DNA of 6,976 nucleotides from an uncultured Dysosmobacter sp. (GTDB lineage: Bacteria > Bacillota > Clostridia > Oscillospirales > Oscillospiraceae): contig CAKUBJ010000052.1 of NCBI GenBank assembly GCA_934636905.1, positions 1 through 6,976 of the forward strand, written 5' to 3'. The number at the start of each line of letters is the position of its first letter. Positions within the stretch are counted from its first letter, which is position 1. The notes below the pieces were generated by a model. That model worked only from the letters and a program-made list of their open reading frames with translations. It was not told where the DNA came from and searched no databases. Below are positions 1 through 6,584 of this stretch, one piece after another. The position numbers were made by a program, and so were the translations under genes.

Positions 1-224
1 ATTGACGTTTTCACGTCCACTCGCTTACGCGTACCATCATACGCGCCCCGATGGATAACGGGTGGGATTCCCGTCGGTTTCTACTTGGTCAGGCCGTTCG
101 ATCCGCCCTCCGGAGTCCATTCGCCAGCCGCCCCCTGTTCCGATCCCACCGCCCGGAACTCTCTGAAAGGTTGTGCCAACTGGGTACTGCTCTCCGTCAT
201 AGGTTTGCTGTGATTTTCTTGTTG
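1..224 (-). promoter_or_regulatory. T-box riboswitch leader, cut by the left edge
   Basis: This is a tRNA-sensing leader that controls transcription of an amino-acid gene (synthetase, biosynthesis or transport) lying left of the window. Read on the minus strand, Stem I opens with GGAG (195-192) and the loop-E strand AGTA (188-185). Next come the CAGAGAG segment and the distal arm GTTCCG...CGGAAC (159-154 with 142-137), which encloses a GGCGGTGGGAT loop. Stem I returns as GCGAATGGACTCC (124-112), where CTCC pairs with the opening GGAG. A GACGGG...CCCGTTA hairpin follows at about 75-57, as in Stem III of this family. GACGT-GAAA-ACGTC (17-4) comes just where the AGGGTGGNACCGCG antiterminator normally starts, so that element lies outside. 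The residues after loop-E GAA read TGG then A, giving specifier UGG (Trp) at 119-117. A one-base shift would give GGA (Gly), so the amino acid is not certain. The family call is strong. Confidence 0.85.
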
Positions 225-230
225 TGCCGT

Positions 231-259
231 ATTATAGGCGCGGAATCGCCGGATGTCAA
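231..259 (-). promoter_or_regulatory. Consensus sigma-A promoter of the T-box leader
   Basis: On the minus strand the -35 box is TTGACA (259-254) and the -10 box is TATAAT (236-231), separated by exactly 17 bp. Both hexamers match the housekeeping consensus at all six positions. Transcription should start near 225-223, immediately before T-box Stem I. A strong constitutive promoter fits a leader whose control is by termination rather than initiation. Confidence 0.9.
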
Positions 260-432
260 CCCCCAGTCCGAAATTTTGCGGAATCGTCAAGAGGCGCCCG
301 TTTTCTCACCGCCCGGTCTGGTTTTTCCTACAAAGTTTTCCGGAAATTTTCCGCGCCTCTGCCCGGGCTTCTCCGGAAGCCGACAAAGGCGGAGACGGCC
401 GCAGAACTCCGCATCCGGCAGGCACCCGGGCA

Positions 433-476
433 GGAAAAGCCCCTGCACCGGCGGTTTACCGCCGGCACAGGGGCTT
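433..476 (-). terminator. Intrinsic terminator of the efflux operon
   Basis: Bases 437-455 and 458-476 form a 19-bp inverted repeat with one two-base internal mismatch (CA opposite CA) and a tiny loop at 456-457. The stem is very GC-rich (GCCCCTG and CCGGCGG blocks). Reading on the minus strand, the stem is followed at once by TTTTCC (438-433). It lies about 240 nt downstream of the permease stop and upstream of the T-box promoter, so it would end the efflux transcript and insulate the T-box unit. The T-run is short, but the stem is strong. The plus-strand flank lacks a T-run, so minus-strand function is favoured. Confidence 0.75.
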
Positions 477-716
477 CCGGGAGAGGGGTACGAAAAATCT
501 ATCGCCACGCCGCACCGGATGCGGCGGAATGGTTGGTCTGCCGCTTTGGGACTCCTCCCGGGCGGGCAGTGAGCCTGTGGGGTCTATCTGAAAGAATGGC
601 TTTTTCTCTCGAATCGGCAGGCGGGACGGCAGCCCCTCTCTCAACTGCTGATAGAAAAAATATATACCCCAATTCTGAAATCCTCATGAAAAAGATGTAA
701 ACCATCCGTGAACGAT
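477..716 (-). other. Non-coding 3' tail between permease and terminator
   Basis: No convincing gene is visible on either strand. The open frames here lack recognisable motifs and good ribosome binding sites. One 7-bp hairpin, CGCCGCA/TGCGGCG (508-526), has a T-run on the minus side about 12 nt beyond the stem, too far for a classic terminator. The stretch is best read as a long untranslated 3' end of the efflux mRNA. A small RNA cannot be excluded. Confidence 0.4.
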
Positions 717-1916
717 TCAGTCATACCGCAATGCGTCAATGGGATTCAGATTGGCGGCTTTCCGGGCAGGCAGATAGCCGAAGACAATGCCGATGCCTGC
801 CGACACGCCGAAGGCAACCGCCACCGCCGCCGCGCTGGGGCTGACGGTAATGGGGGTGTCCGGCATCAGGGCGGCAATCACCGTGGTGGCCGCAGAGGAC
901 AGCACATAGCCTAGCCCGATGCCCAGCACGCCGCCCAGCGCCGAGGTGGTGGCGGCCTCCATGACGAATTGCCGCAGGATGGCGCCCTCCTTGGCCCCCA
1001 GCGCCTTCCGGATGCCGATTTCCCGTGTCCGCTCCGTGACGGACACCAGCATGATGTTCATGATGCCGATGCCGCCCACCACCAGCGAAATGGCGGCGAT
1101 GCCTGCCAGAATGTAGATCATCATGTTCACCATGGAGTTCATCTGCTCCACCATCTCCGCCATGGAGATAACGGTGTAGGCATCATCGTCGGAGAAAATG
1201 TCGTAGAGTTTGTTTTCCAGAAAGGTCTTGGCCTCGGAAATATTGTCCGTATCCTGTACGGTGATGGTGTAGCTGCCGATGGTGCCGGTAAAACTCAGCC
1301 GGGCGGCGGTGGAATAGGGGAGGAACACGCAGTCATCCGTGCCCCCCTCTTCCAGTTCGCTGTCCTTCTGCGCCATGACGCCCACCACGGTAAAGGTATT
1401 GCCGTTGACCTTCAGGGTCTGGCCTACGGCGCTTCCACCGAAATAGGCCATGTTCAGGTACTGGCCTACCACGCAGACCTTCTTCCGCCCCTCCATGTCC
1501 ACATAGTCCAGCCCCCGCCCCTGTGCGACGGTATAGCCCTTCATGTCAAAATAGTCCTCGCTGACACCGGTAATGGAAGAGGAGGACACGGTGTCACTGC
1601 CGATCTTCACCTGGCCTGCCATGGTGACGGTGGGGGAAATCTGCTTGTAGAGGTCCTGATTTTCCTCCACCAGCGCATACATCTGCTCCTCCGACACATT
1701 GCGGGAGGAGCCCCGGCCCAGAATCTGCACCGTCAGGGAGTCGGTACCCATGTCAGCGAAACTCTCCTCAATGTAGCCCTGCATTCCGTTGCCAAGCCCC
1801 ACGATGACAATGACGGCGCACACGCCGATGATGATGCCCAGCATGGTCAAAAGGGTACGGATCTTGCTGCTGAGGATGTTCCTGATGGCCATCTGGAAGG
1901 TTTCCAGCAGACTCAT
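717..1916 (-). CDS. MacB/YknZ-type ABC transporter permease
   Basis: This is the membrane subunit of an ABC exporter that works with an adaptor to move substrates across or out of the cytoplasmic membrane. The 399-residue protein has the MacB layout. An N-terminal membrane segment (about 22-41) leads to a long extracytoplasmic domain (about 45-260), then three membrane segments (about 266-292, 321-350, 361-382). Family hallmarks are the ERTREIGIRKALGA cytoplasmic motif (295-308), which contacts the ATPase, and the C-terminal PARKAANLNPIDALRYD. This length is usual for stand-alone MacB-type permeases without a fused ATPase. Its ATG overlaps the upstream ATPase stop (ATGA), which implies translational coupling. 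It is the last gene of the operon. The family is clear; the substrate is unknown, although YknXYZ and MacAB relatives handle peptide toxins, macrolides or similar compounds. Confidence 0.93.
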   Translation of the reverse strand: MSLLETFQMAIRNILSSKIRTLLTMLGIIIGVCAVIVIVGLGNGMQGYIEESFADMGTDSLTVQILGRGSSRNVSEEQMYALVEENQDLYKQISPTVTMAGQVKIGSDTVSSSSITGVSEDYFDMKGYTVAQGRGLDYVDMEGRKKVCVVGQYLNMAYFGGSAVGQTLKVNGNTFTVVGVMAQKDSELEEGGTDDCVFLPYSTAARLSFTGTIGSYTITVQDTDNISEAKTFLENKLYDIFSDDDAYTVISMAEMVEQMNSMVNMMIYILAGIAAISLVVGGIGIMNIMLVSVTERTREIGIRKALGAKEGAILRQFVMEAATTSALGGVLGIGLGYVLSSAATTVIAALMPDTPITVSPSAAAVAVAFGVSAGIGIVFGYLPARKAANLNPIDALRYD

Positions 1917-2650
1917 GCTCCCGCCCCCTCTCCGGCAAGACCAGGCGACACCACGGCTCTGGGGTCATGGGCGTCACCGTCATAGATCACATGGCCGTCC
2001 TCCAGCCGGATGATCCGCTGGGCCTGCACCGCAATGGAGTTGTCATGGGTGATGAGGACTACCGTGTTTCCGGTAGCGTGGAGATTTTTCAGCATTTCCA
2101 GAACCTCCCGGCCGGTGTGGGAATCCAGTGCGCCGGTAGGCTCGTCGGCTAAGATCACCGCCGGATCTCCCGCCAGCGCCCGGGCGATGGACACCCGCTG
2201 CTGCTGGCCGCCGGAGAGCTGGTTGGGCTTGTGCTTCAGCTTGTCCCCCAGCCCCACCAGTTCCAACGCCAGTCTGGCCCGCTGGCGGCGCTCCGCCTTG
2301 GATACCCCGGCGTACATCAAAGGGACTTCGACATTTTCCTGCAAGTTCAGCTTGGGCAGGAGGTTATACTGCTGAAAAATGAAGCCCAGCATCTTGTTGC
2401 GGATCTCCGCCAGCTGATTCCGATTCATCTGACCCACGTCCTGCCCGTCCAGCAGGTAGGTGCCGGAGGTGGGGACATCCAGACAGCCGATGATGTTCAT
2501 GCAGGTGGATTTGCCGCTGCCGGACTGCCCTACAATGGCCACAAACTCCCCTTTTTGAATCTGAAAGGAGATGTTGTCCGCCGCCTTTACCGTGGTGTCT
2601 CCCATCTGGTAGTACTTGCAGACGGACTGAAATTCAATAAGGGCGCTCAT
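1913..2650 (-). CDS. ABC transporter ATP-binding subunit (MacB/YknY/LolD type)
   Basis: This cytoplasmic ATPase powers the adjacent permease. The 245 residues carry a complete nucleotide-binding domain: Walker A GQSGSGKST (41-49), Q-loop FQQ (92-94), signature LSGGQQQR (145-152), Walker B VILADEP (165-171) with catalytic Glu170, D-loop ALDS (174-177) and switch His202. The GCLDVPTSG segment after Walker A is typical of the MacB/LolD branch. I chose the ATG at 2650 because GGAGGAGG lies just upstream and family homology starts there. An upstream in-frame ATG at 2752 would only translate the adaptor's glycine-rich tail out of frame. One base separates the adaptor stop from this start, and the ribosome binding site is embedded in the adaptor's final Gly codons. 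The gene also overlaps the permease by 4 nt, so the three genes form one coupled unit. Confidence 0.95.
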   Translation of the reverse strand: MSALIEFQSVCKYYQMGDTTVKAADNISFQIQKGEFVAIVGQSGSGKSTCMNIIGCLDVPTSGTYLLDGQDVGQMNRNQLAEIRNKMLGFIFQQYNLLPKLNLQENVEVPLMYAGVSKAERRQRARLALELVGLGDKLKHKPNQLSGGQQQRVSIARALAGDPAVILADEPTGALDSHTGREVLEMLKNLHATGNTVVLITHDNSIAVQAQRIIRLEDGHVIYDGDAHDPRAVVSPGLAGEGAGA

Positions 2651-2651
2651 T

Positions 2652-4313
2652 TCAGAAGCCTCCTCCCGGGCCGCCGGAAGGCATTCCACCGCTGGGCATT
2701 CCGCCGCCTCCGCCGGGCATCCCGCCGCCCATATCACCGCCGGGCATTCCACCCATCATGAAGCCGGAACTGTCGGAAGCCGTCCGCAGGCAGGCCACGG
2801 TATCCCCCTCCTGCAGGCCGGAGGTGATTTCAATATAGCTGTCGTCACTGATGCCGGTTTCCACCTGCACATAGACATAGCCCTCCGGCGCCTCCTGCTC
2901 CAGTGCGTTGGCGGCGCTGGGAGAGTCGGAAGTAATCAGAACGGTATTGCCCCGGTTTACCGCCGTGCCGGGAATGGCCAGCACATCGTCGGCGGAGGTG
3001 AGTACAATCTCCGCGTCCACGTTCATGCCGGGGCGCAGTCCCTCGGTGTCGTCAATGCGGACGGTGACGGGGTAGGTGGTGGTGCCGCCGGAGGTGGTGC
3101 CCACCACGGAAACCTTGGTGACCACGCCGGTGAAGGTCTGCCCCTCCTTGGCGTCGGAGGTGATGTTCACCATCTGCCCCACCTCCACGTTGTCGATGTC
3201 CAGTTCGTCGATGTTCAGGGTCATCTGCAGATAGCTGAGGTCGTAGATGATGCACAGGGTGCTGTTGGAATTGCTGCCGGTGCCCACATTGTCCCCAGCC
3301 TTCACCGTCTTTTCCACCACGGTACCGGTGATGGGAGAGGTGATGCGGTAGTCGTCCAGCCGCTCCTGTGCATTTTCCAGACTGGTTTTCGCATTTTCAA
3401 TCTGGTTGTCCACACTGTCACCGGTGATGGTGCAGATGCGCTGGCCGTTGGACACGCTGTCACCGGGCATCAGGGTCAGGCCGCTGACCTTGCCGGAGGC
3501 GCTGGCGGTAATGGTGGAGCCGGTGCCGATTTTCACGGTAGTCTGACCGTAGCTGGTGTAATTGCCAATGGTGGCGCTGGCGGTGCAGTCTCCGGTGACC
3601 AGACCGGGATTGGCGGCCTTGACCCGGACGGTGGTCATCTTCATGCCGGTGTCGTTGGCCATGGAACTGCCGCCCACCTGTGCCACGGTGCCGTCGATAT
3701 AGCCGGCATAGCCGGTGATATAGATTCTGGCGGACTGTCCCACATAGAAGTCGCCGTCATTGGCGTAGGAGAACTGAAAATCGATGGTCAGGTCATTGCT
3801 GGCGCTGATTTTCAGCAGTTCCGTTCCCGCGTTGACGGCGTCGCCGTTGCTGACGTACACCTCACTGACGGTGCCGCTGATGTCCGCAGTGGGATATTTG
3901 GCCTTCAGTGCCTGTGAGTAGCTGGTCTGCGCCTGACTCTCCGTGGTGGAGACGTCCGAGGAGTCGATGGTGTAGAGCAGCTGGTCTTTCTCCACCATGT
4001 CCCCCTCCTCAAAGGCATCGCTGAGTACCTCGCCGGACACCAGCGTGGTGACGGTGTAGGAATCCGCCGGCTGCAAGGTACCGCTGCCTGTCAGGGAGTT
4101 GGTGATGCTGCGCTTTTCCACGCTGGCCGTGGTGTAGGAGGTTTCCGCCTTGGCGGCCTTGGCCTTGGTGCGGCTCATAAAGGCGGCAGCCCCGCCGATG
4201 ACGGCCACAGCCAGCACGCACAGTACGATCCACTTTCTGCTTTTCTTTCCGGTCAATAGCTTTTTCAGCTTCCCCGTGGACTTCTGCGGGGTTTGGGTGT
4301 TTATTTCTGCCAT
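2652..4313 (-). CDS. Membrane-anchored efflux adaptor (HlyD/MacA/YknX-like)
   Basis: This periplasmic-adaptor-family protein sits outside the membrane and partners the ABC exporter encoded downstream. The 553-residue product starts with a basic cytoplasmic stretch and a membrane anchor (about 28-45). It then shows four lipoyl/barrel-sandwich-like strand groups: VSGEV (92-96), ISGTV (145-149), ASGKV (272-276) and ITGTV (328-332). Short helical stretches lie between the paired halves (about 119-140 and 301-323). A beta-barrel-like region follows (about 360-440), ending near LRPGMNVDAEIVL and the AIPGTAV membrane-proximal motif. The tail from 517 on is almost all Gly, Met, Pro and Ser. I chose the ATG at 4313 because AGGAAAGG sits 9 nt upstream. 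The ATG at 4322 abuts that site with no spacer, and the frame's far longer extension runs antisense through the response regulator gene. Single short helices fit a Gram-positive cell with no TolC to dock. Confidence 0.9.
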   Translation of the reverse strand: MAEINTQTPQKSTGKLKKLLTGKKSRKWIVLCVLAVAVIGGAAAFMSRTKAKAAKAETSYTTASVEKRSITNSLTGSGTLQPADSYTVTTLVSGEVLSDAFEEGDMVEKDQLLYTIDSSDVSTTESQAQTSYSQALKAKYPTADISGTVSEVYVSNGDAVNAGTELLKISASNDLTIDFQFSYANDGDFYVGQSARIYITGYAGYIDGTVAQVGGSSMANDTGMKMTTVRVKAANPGLVTGDCTASATIGNYTSYGQTTVKIGTGSTITASASGKVSGLTLMPGDSVSNGQRICTITGDSVDNQIENAKTSLENAQERLDDYRITSPITGTVVEKTVKAGDNVGTGSNSNSTLCIIYDLSYLQMTLNIDELDIDNVEVGQMVNITSDAKEGQTFTGVVTKVSVVGTTSGGTTTYPVTVRIDDTEGLRPGMNVDAEIVLTSADDVLAIPGTAVNRGNTVLITSDSPSAANALEQEAPEGYVYVQVETGISDDSYIEITSGLQEGDTVACLRTASDSSGFMMGGMPGGDMGGGMPGGGGGMPSGGMPSGGPGGGF

Positions 4314-4372
4314 ATCGTTCATCCTTTCCTGCGCCCCTGTTCCCAGGAGCGAATTTTCAGTTTGCAGTTTCC

Positions 4373-4425
4373 AAAGTAACACCCCATGCTGAACCGGCGC
4401 TGAAAAAAAGAGAAACTTTTCTGAA
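4373..4425 (-). promoter_or_regulatory. Candidate regulator-dependent promoter of the efflux operon
   Basis: On the minus strand there are direct repeats TTCAG at 4404-4400 and 4393-4389, spaced 11 bp start to start. Ten nt after the second lies a weak -10 box, TACTTT (4378-4373). A third TTCAG, within TTTTCAG, sits 21 bp further upstream (4425-4421), close to two helical turns. No consensus -35 hexamer is present. OmpR-family regulators commonly bind tandem half-sites about 10-11 bp apart that overlap or replace the -35 box, so an activator site is the likely reading. The predicted start near 4366 leaves a leader of about 53 nt before the adaptor. The promoter assignment is inferred; the repeats are directly visible. 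Confidence 0.55.
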
Positions 4426-4440
4426 AAAATTTCCATTGTT

Positions 4441-4472
4441 TTCAGCTTCACTTCAGAAAAAAGGATTATGGT
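4441..4472 (+). promoter_or_regulatory. Candidate autoregulated promoter of the two-component operon
   Basis: On the plus strand TTCAG occurs at 4441-4445 and 4452-4456 (11-bp period). It is followed after exactly 10 nt by a -10-like TATGGT (4467-4472). A canonical -35 is missing. The layout copies the efflux promoter on the opposite strand, which suggests the response regulator activates its own gene with the same operator design. The likely start near 4479 leaves a leader of about 20 nt containing GAGGAG (4488-4493), the ribosome binding site for the regulator. Confidence 0.55.
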
Positions 4473-4499
4473 AAGAAAAAACGAACCGAGGAGCGGCCT

Positions 4500-5171
4500 A
4501 TGAAGGTACTGGTCATTGAAGACGAAAAACTGGTGGCGGAGTCCATCCGCGCCATTCTGGAACACAAGGGTTTTGACGTGGAAACGGTGTACGACGGCGA
4601 AGCGGGCACGGAATACGCGGAACTGGGCATCTATGACCTGCTGATTCTGGACGTGATGATGCCGAAAATGGACGGCTTTCAGGTGGCCCGGCAGGTGCGG
4701 GCAGACCGCTGCAATACGCCTATCCTGATGCTCACCGCCCGGTCGGACATTGAGGACAGGATTCAGGGACTGAACGCCGGAGCGGACTACTACCTCACCA
4801 AACCCTTTGACTCCCGGGAACTGCTGGCCTGCGTCAACGCGCTGCTGCGGCGGCAGGGGGATCAGGTGGATGAACTGCGGATGGGCAACACGGCGCTGGA
4901 TCTGGCCTCCTGCACGCTGGTGTGCGGGGAAAACAGTGTCCGGCTCTCCGCCCGGGAGTTTGACGTGATGCGCTTCCTGCTGCAAAGCCGTGGCCGGGTG
5001 CTGTCCAAGGAGATGATTCTGGCCCGGGTGTGGGGGTACGACTCCAACGCCGTGGAAAACCATGTGGAGGTCTATGTGGGCTTCCTGCGGAAAAAACTCC
5101 AGAGCATCGGCTCCGACGTGAAGATTGAAGCCATCCGCCGGCTGGGCTACCATCTGGAGGTGGAGCTATGA
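4500..5171 (+). CDS. OmpR/PhoB-family response regulator
   Basis: This DNA-binding transcription factor is controlled by phosphorylation from the downstream kinase. The 223 residues hold an N-terminal receiver domain with the acidic pair Glu7-Asp8, phosphoacceptor Asp51 (LILDVMMPKMDG), switch Thr79 (MLTAR) and Lys101 (TKPF). The C-terminal winged helix (about 128-222) includes LSAREFDVMRFLL, the VLSKEMILARVWGY recognition region, and a C-terminal hairpin ending RRLGYHLEV. All key residues are intact and the length is normal. GAGGAG 7 nt upstream supports the ATG. It diverges from the efflux operon across about 186 bp that hold paired TTCAG repeats, so that operon and this gene itself are the natural targets. 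The cognate signal cannot be read from the sequence. Confidence 0.96.
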   Translation: MKVLVIEDEKLVAESIRAILEHKGFDVETVYDGEAGTEYAELGIYDLLILDVMMPKMDGFQVARQVRADRCNTPILMLTARSDIEDRIQGLNAGADYYLTKPFDSRELLACVNALLRRQGDQVDELRMGNTALDLASCTLVCGENSVRLSAREFDVMRFLLQSRGRVLSKEMILARVWGYDSNAVENHVEVYVGFLRKKLQSIGSDVKIEAIRRLGYHLEVEL

Positions 5172-6373
5172 TCCGGAAGCTGCGGCTGAAGTTCATCTGC
5201 GTCAACATGGTTATCGTCACCGTGATGCTCACCGGCATTTTCGTACTGGTCTACCACTTTACCCGGACAAATCTGGAAACCCAGAGCGCCGCCGTTCTTC
5301 AGGCCGCAGTGGAGGAGCCCTTCCGCCCCAACCGCCCCGACAGCCCGCCTCAGGAGATGCAGCTGCCCTTTTTTGTGCTGGAGCGGGATGAGGACGGCAG
5401 CCTCACCGCCGGCGGAGGCGGATACTATGACCTGTCGGACGAAGAACTTCTGGAAGCCCTTGCCTCCGCAGTGGAGGCGGGCGGGGAACGCATGGGCGTC
5501 CTGCGGGAATACGGCCTGCGGTACTGCCGCAGGGTAACGCCCCGGGGGGAGCGCATTGCCTTTGCCGATATGTCCGGTGAGCACTTTGTCCTGACCCATC
5601 TGGTCAGAACCTGCGGCGGAATCGGCCTTTTGTGCTTCGCGGCCTTTCTCCTGATCAGCTGGCTGCTGGCCCGGTGGGCGGTAAAGCCGGTGGAAACGGC
5701 GTGGCAGCAGCAGAAGCAGTTTGTGGCGGACGCCTCCCATGAACTGAAAACCCCTCTGACGGTCATCATGACCAATGCCGAACTGCTGAACAGCCCGGAC
5801 TTTGACGAGGCGCACCGCAGCCAGTTCGCCGCCCATATCCTCACCATGTCCCGCCAGATGCGGCAGCTGATTGAGGAGATGCTGGATCTGGCCCGGACGG
5901 ACAGCGGGCAGGAAACCATTGTCCTCTCTCAGGTGGATCTCAGCCGACTGGTCAGCGACGCGGTGCTGCCCTTTGAGCCGGTTTTTTTCGAGGCAGGGCT
6001 GACGCTTACTACCGACATCCGGCCTGGCATCACCGTGCGGGGCAGTCAGCATCACCTGCGGCAGACGGCGGACATTCTGCTGGACAATGCCCGAAAGTAT
6101 GCCGACGCCCCCGGCGAGGTGACGGTCAGCCTCACCCGGCAGGGCAGCCGCTGCCGCCTCAGCGTGTCCAATCCCGGCGCCGGACTTTCCCGGGAGGAAC
6201 TCAAAAACATCTTCAAGCGGTTCTACCGTGCCGATGCCGCCCACACCCGGCGGGGCAGCTACGGTCTGGGGCTTTCCATTGCTCAAAACATCGTCCTGCG
6301 GCATCACGGGAAAATCTGGGCAGAGAGCAAAAACGGCCGGAACACGTTTTTTGTGGAACTGCCGGTGAAATAA
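5168..6373 (+). CDS. Membrane sensor histidine kinase, HAMP-less
   Basis: This sensor kinase phosphorylates the response regulator encoded just upstream. The 401 residues contain a first membrane helix (about 8-30), an extracytoplasmic sensor of about 115 residues with no fold I recognise, and a second helix (about 150-168). HisKA follows with phosphoacceptor His191 ([13 protein letters not shown]), then the HATPase core: N-box Asn307 (LLDNARKYA), a G1-like NPGAG (335-339), F-box IFKRFYRAD (348-356) and G2 [10 protein letters not shown] (363-372). His191 lies only about 22 residues after the second helix, so there is no full HAMP relay domain. In G1 the usual Asp is Asn335; related Clostridia kinases often vary here, so I infer it is still active. 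The ATG overlaps the regulator stop (ATGA), and GGAGGTGG precedes it. Context suggests sensing of an envelope-active compound exported by the divergent ABC system. Confidence 0.94.
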   Translation: MIRKLRLKFICVNMVIVTVMLTGIFVLVYHFTRTNLETQSAAVLQAAVEEPFRPNRPDSPPQEMQLPFFVLERDEDGSLTAGGGGYYDLSDEELLEALASAVEAGGERMGVLREYGLRYCRRVTPRGERIAFADMSGEHFVLTHLVRTCGGIGLLCFAAFLLISWLLARWAVKPVETAWQQQKQFVADASHELKTPLTVIMTNAELLNSPDFDEAHRSQFAAHILTMSRQMRQLIEEMLDLARTDSGQETIVLSQVDLSRLVSDAVLPFEPVFFEAGLTLTTDIRPGITVRGSQHHLRQTADILLDNARKYADAPGEVTVSLTRQGSRCRLSVSNPGAGLSREELKNIFKRFYRADAAHTRRGSYGLGLSIAQNIVLRHHGKIWAESKNGRNTFFVELPVK

Positions 6374-6375
6374 GC

Positions 6376-6552
6376 CCTTTCCGTTTTGACCATATCTTCA
6401 AGAAATACTACGCGCAAAGTGCCGATCAGGACGATCTGATCTCCATTGGAACCATCGGGCTGATTAAAGGAGTTTCCAGCTTCGACCCGGCCAAAGGCGC
6501 CCGCCTGGCCACCTACGCGGCCAGATGTATAGAAAATGATATACTATCATAG
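6376..6552 (+). pseudogene. sigK: Truncated remnant of sporulation sigma factor sigK
   Basis: This frame encodes part of sigma region 2 of SigK, the late mother-cell sporulation sigma factor. Recognisable segments are [46 protein letters not shown] and IENDIL, after which a TAG stop follows one codon later. Normal SigK is roughly 220-240 residues. Here about 55 codons remain, with no start codon, about half of the N-terminal part missing, and regions 3 and 4 absent. The match starts within about 20 nt of the kinase stop and ends just past the bases AATGA (6535-6539), where family members continue ENEILM. It cannot make a working sigma factor. It may be a partial duplication, a recombination scar, or a target-gene copy carried at a mobile-element end. 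The identity as sigK rather than the related sigE rests on recalled family sequence. Confidence 0.8.
6535..6550. repeat. AATGA core with dyad at the sigK break point
   Basis: AATGA (6535-6539) overlaps a 6-bp inverted repeat, ATGATA-TAC-TATCAT (6536-6550). Homology to sigK stops at this point. In Bacillus subtilis the skin element recombines inside sigK at a short AATGA repeat, using a serine recombinase, at the equivalent CIENE codons (from memory). That makes this a candidate attachment-site half. No partner site or recombinase gene is inside the window, so the role is inferred. Confidence 0.4.
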
Positions 6553-6584
6553 CGGAACAAACGGCGGTTGAGGTGGCGGAACGG

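Noticed and set aside
508..526. Hairpin CGCCGCA/TGCGGCG as a second terminator
   Set aside because: The T-run on the minus strand starts about 12 nt after the stem, so it lacks the immediate U-tract an intrinsic terminator needs.
1..716. Protein-coding frames such as 51-572 and 224-700 on the plus strand
   Set aside because: They overlap the T-box, its promoter and the terminator, have no recognisable domains or proper ribosome binding sites, and disagree in frame with one another.
969..1985. A 338-codon open frame on the plus strand
   Set aside because: It is antisense to the permease and very rich in His, Gly and Asp without any domain, as expected from mirrored codons.
2651..2752. Upstream ATG giving the ATPase 34 extra residues
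   Set aside because: The added residues come from the adaptor's repeat-like tail read in another frame. The ATG at 2650 has GGAGGAGG upstream and matches the family start.
4314..5153. N-terminal extension of the adaptor through the response regulator region
   Set aside because: The extension is antisense to a complete response regulator and passes through the divergent promoters. A good ribosome binding site and membrane anchor support the start at 4313.
5147..6307. A 386-codon open frame on the minus strand
   Set aside because: It lies antisense to the sensor kinase, whose motifs are complete. Its composition (Gly/Ala/His/Gln-rich, no motif) is that of a shadow frame in GC-rich DNA.
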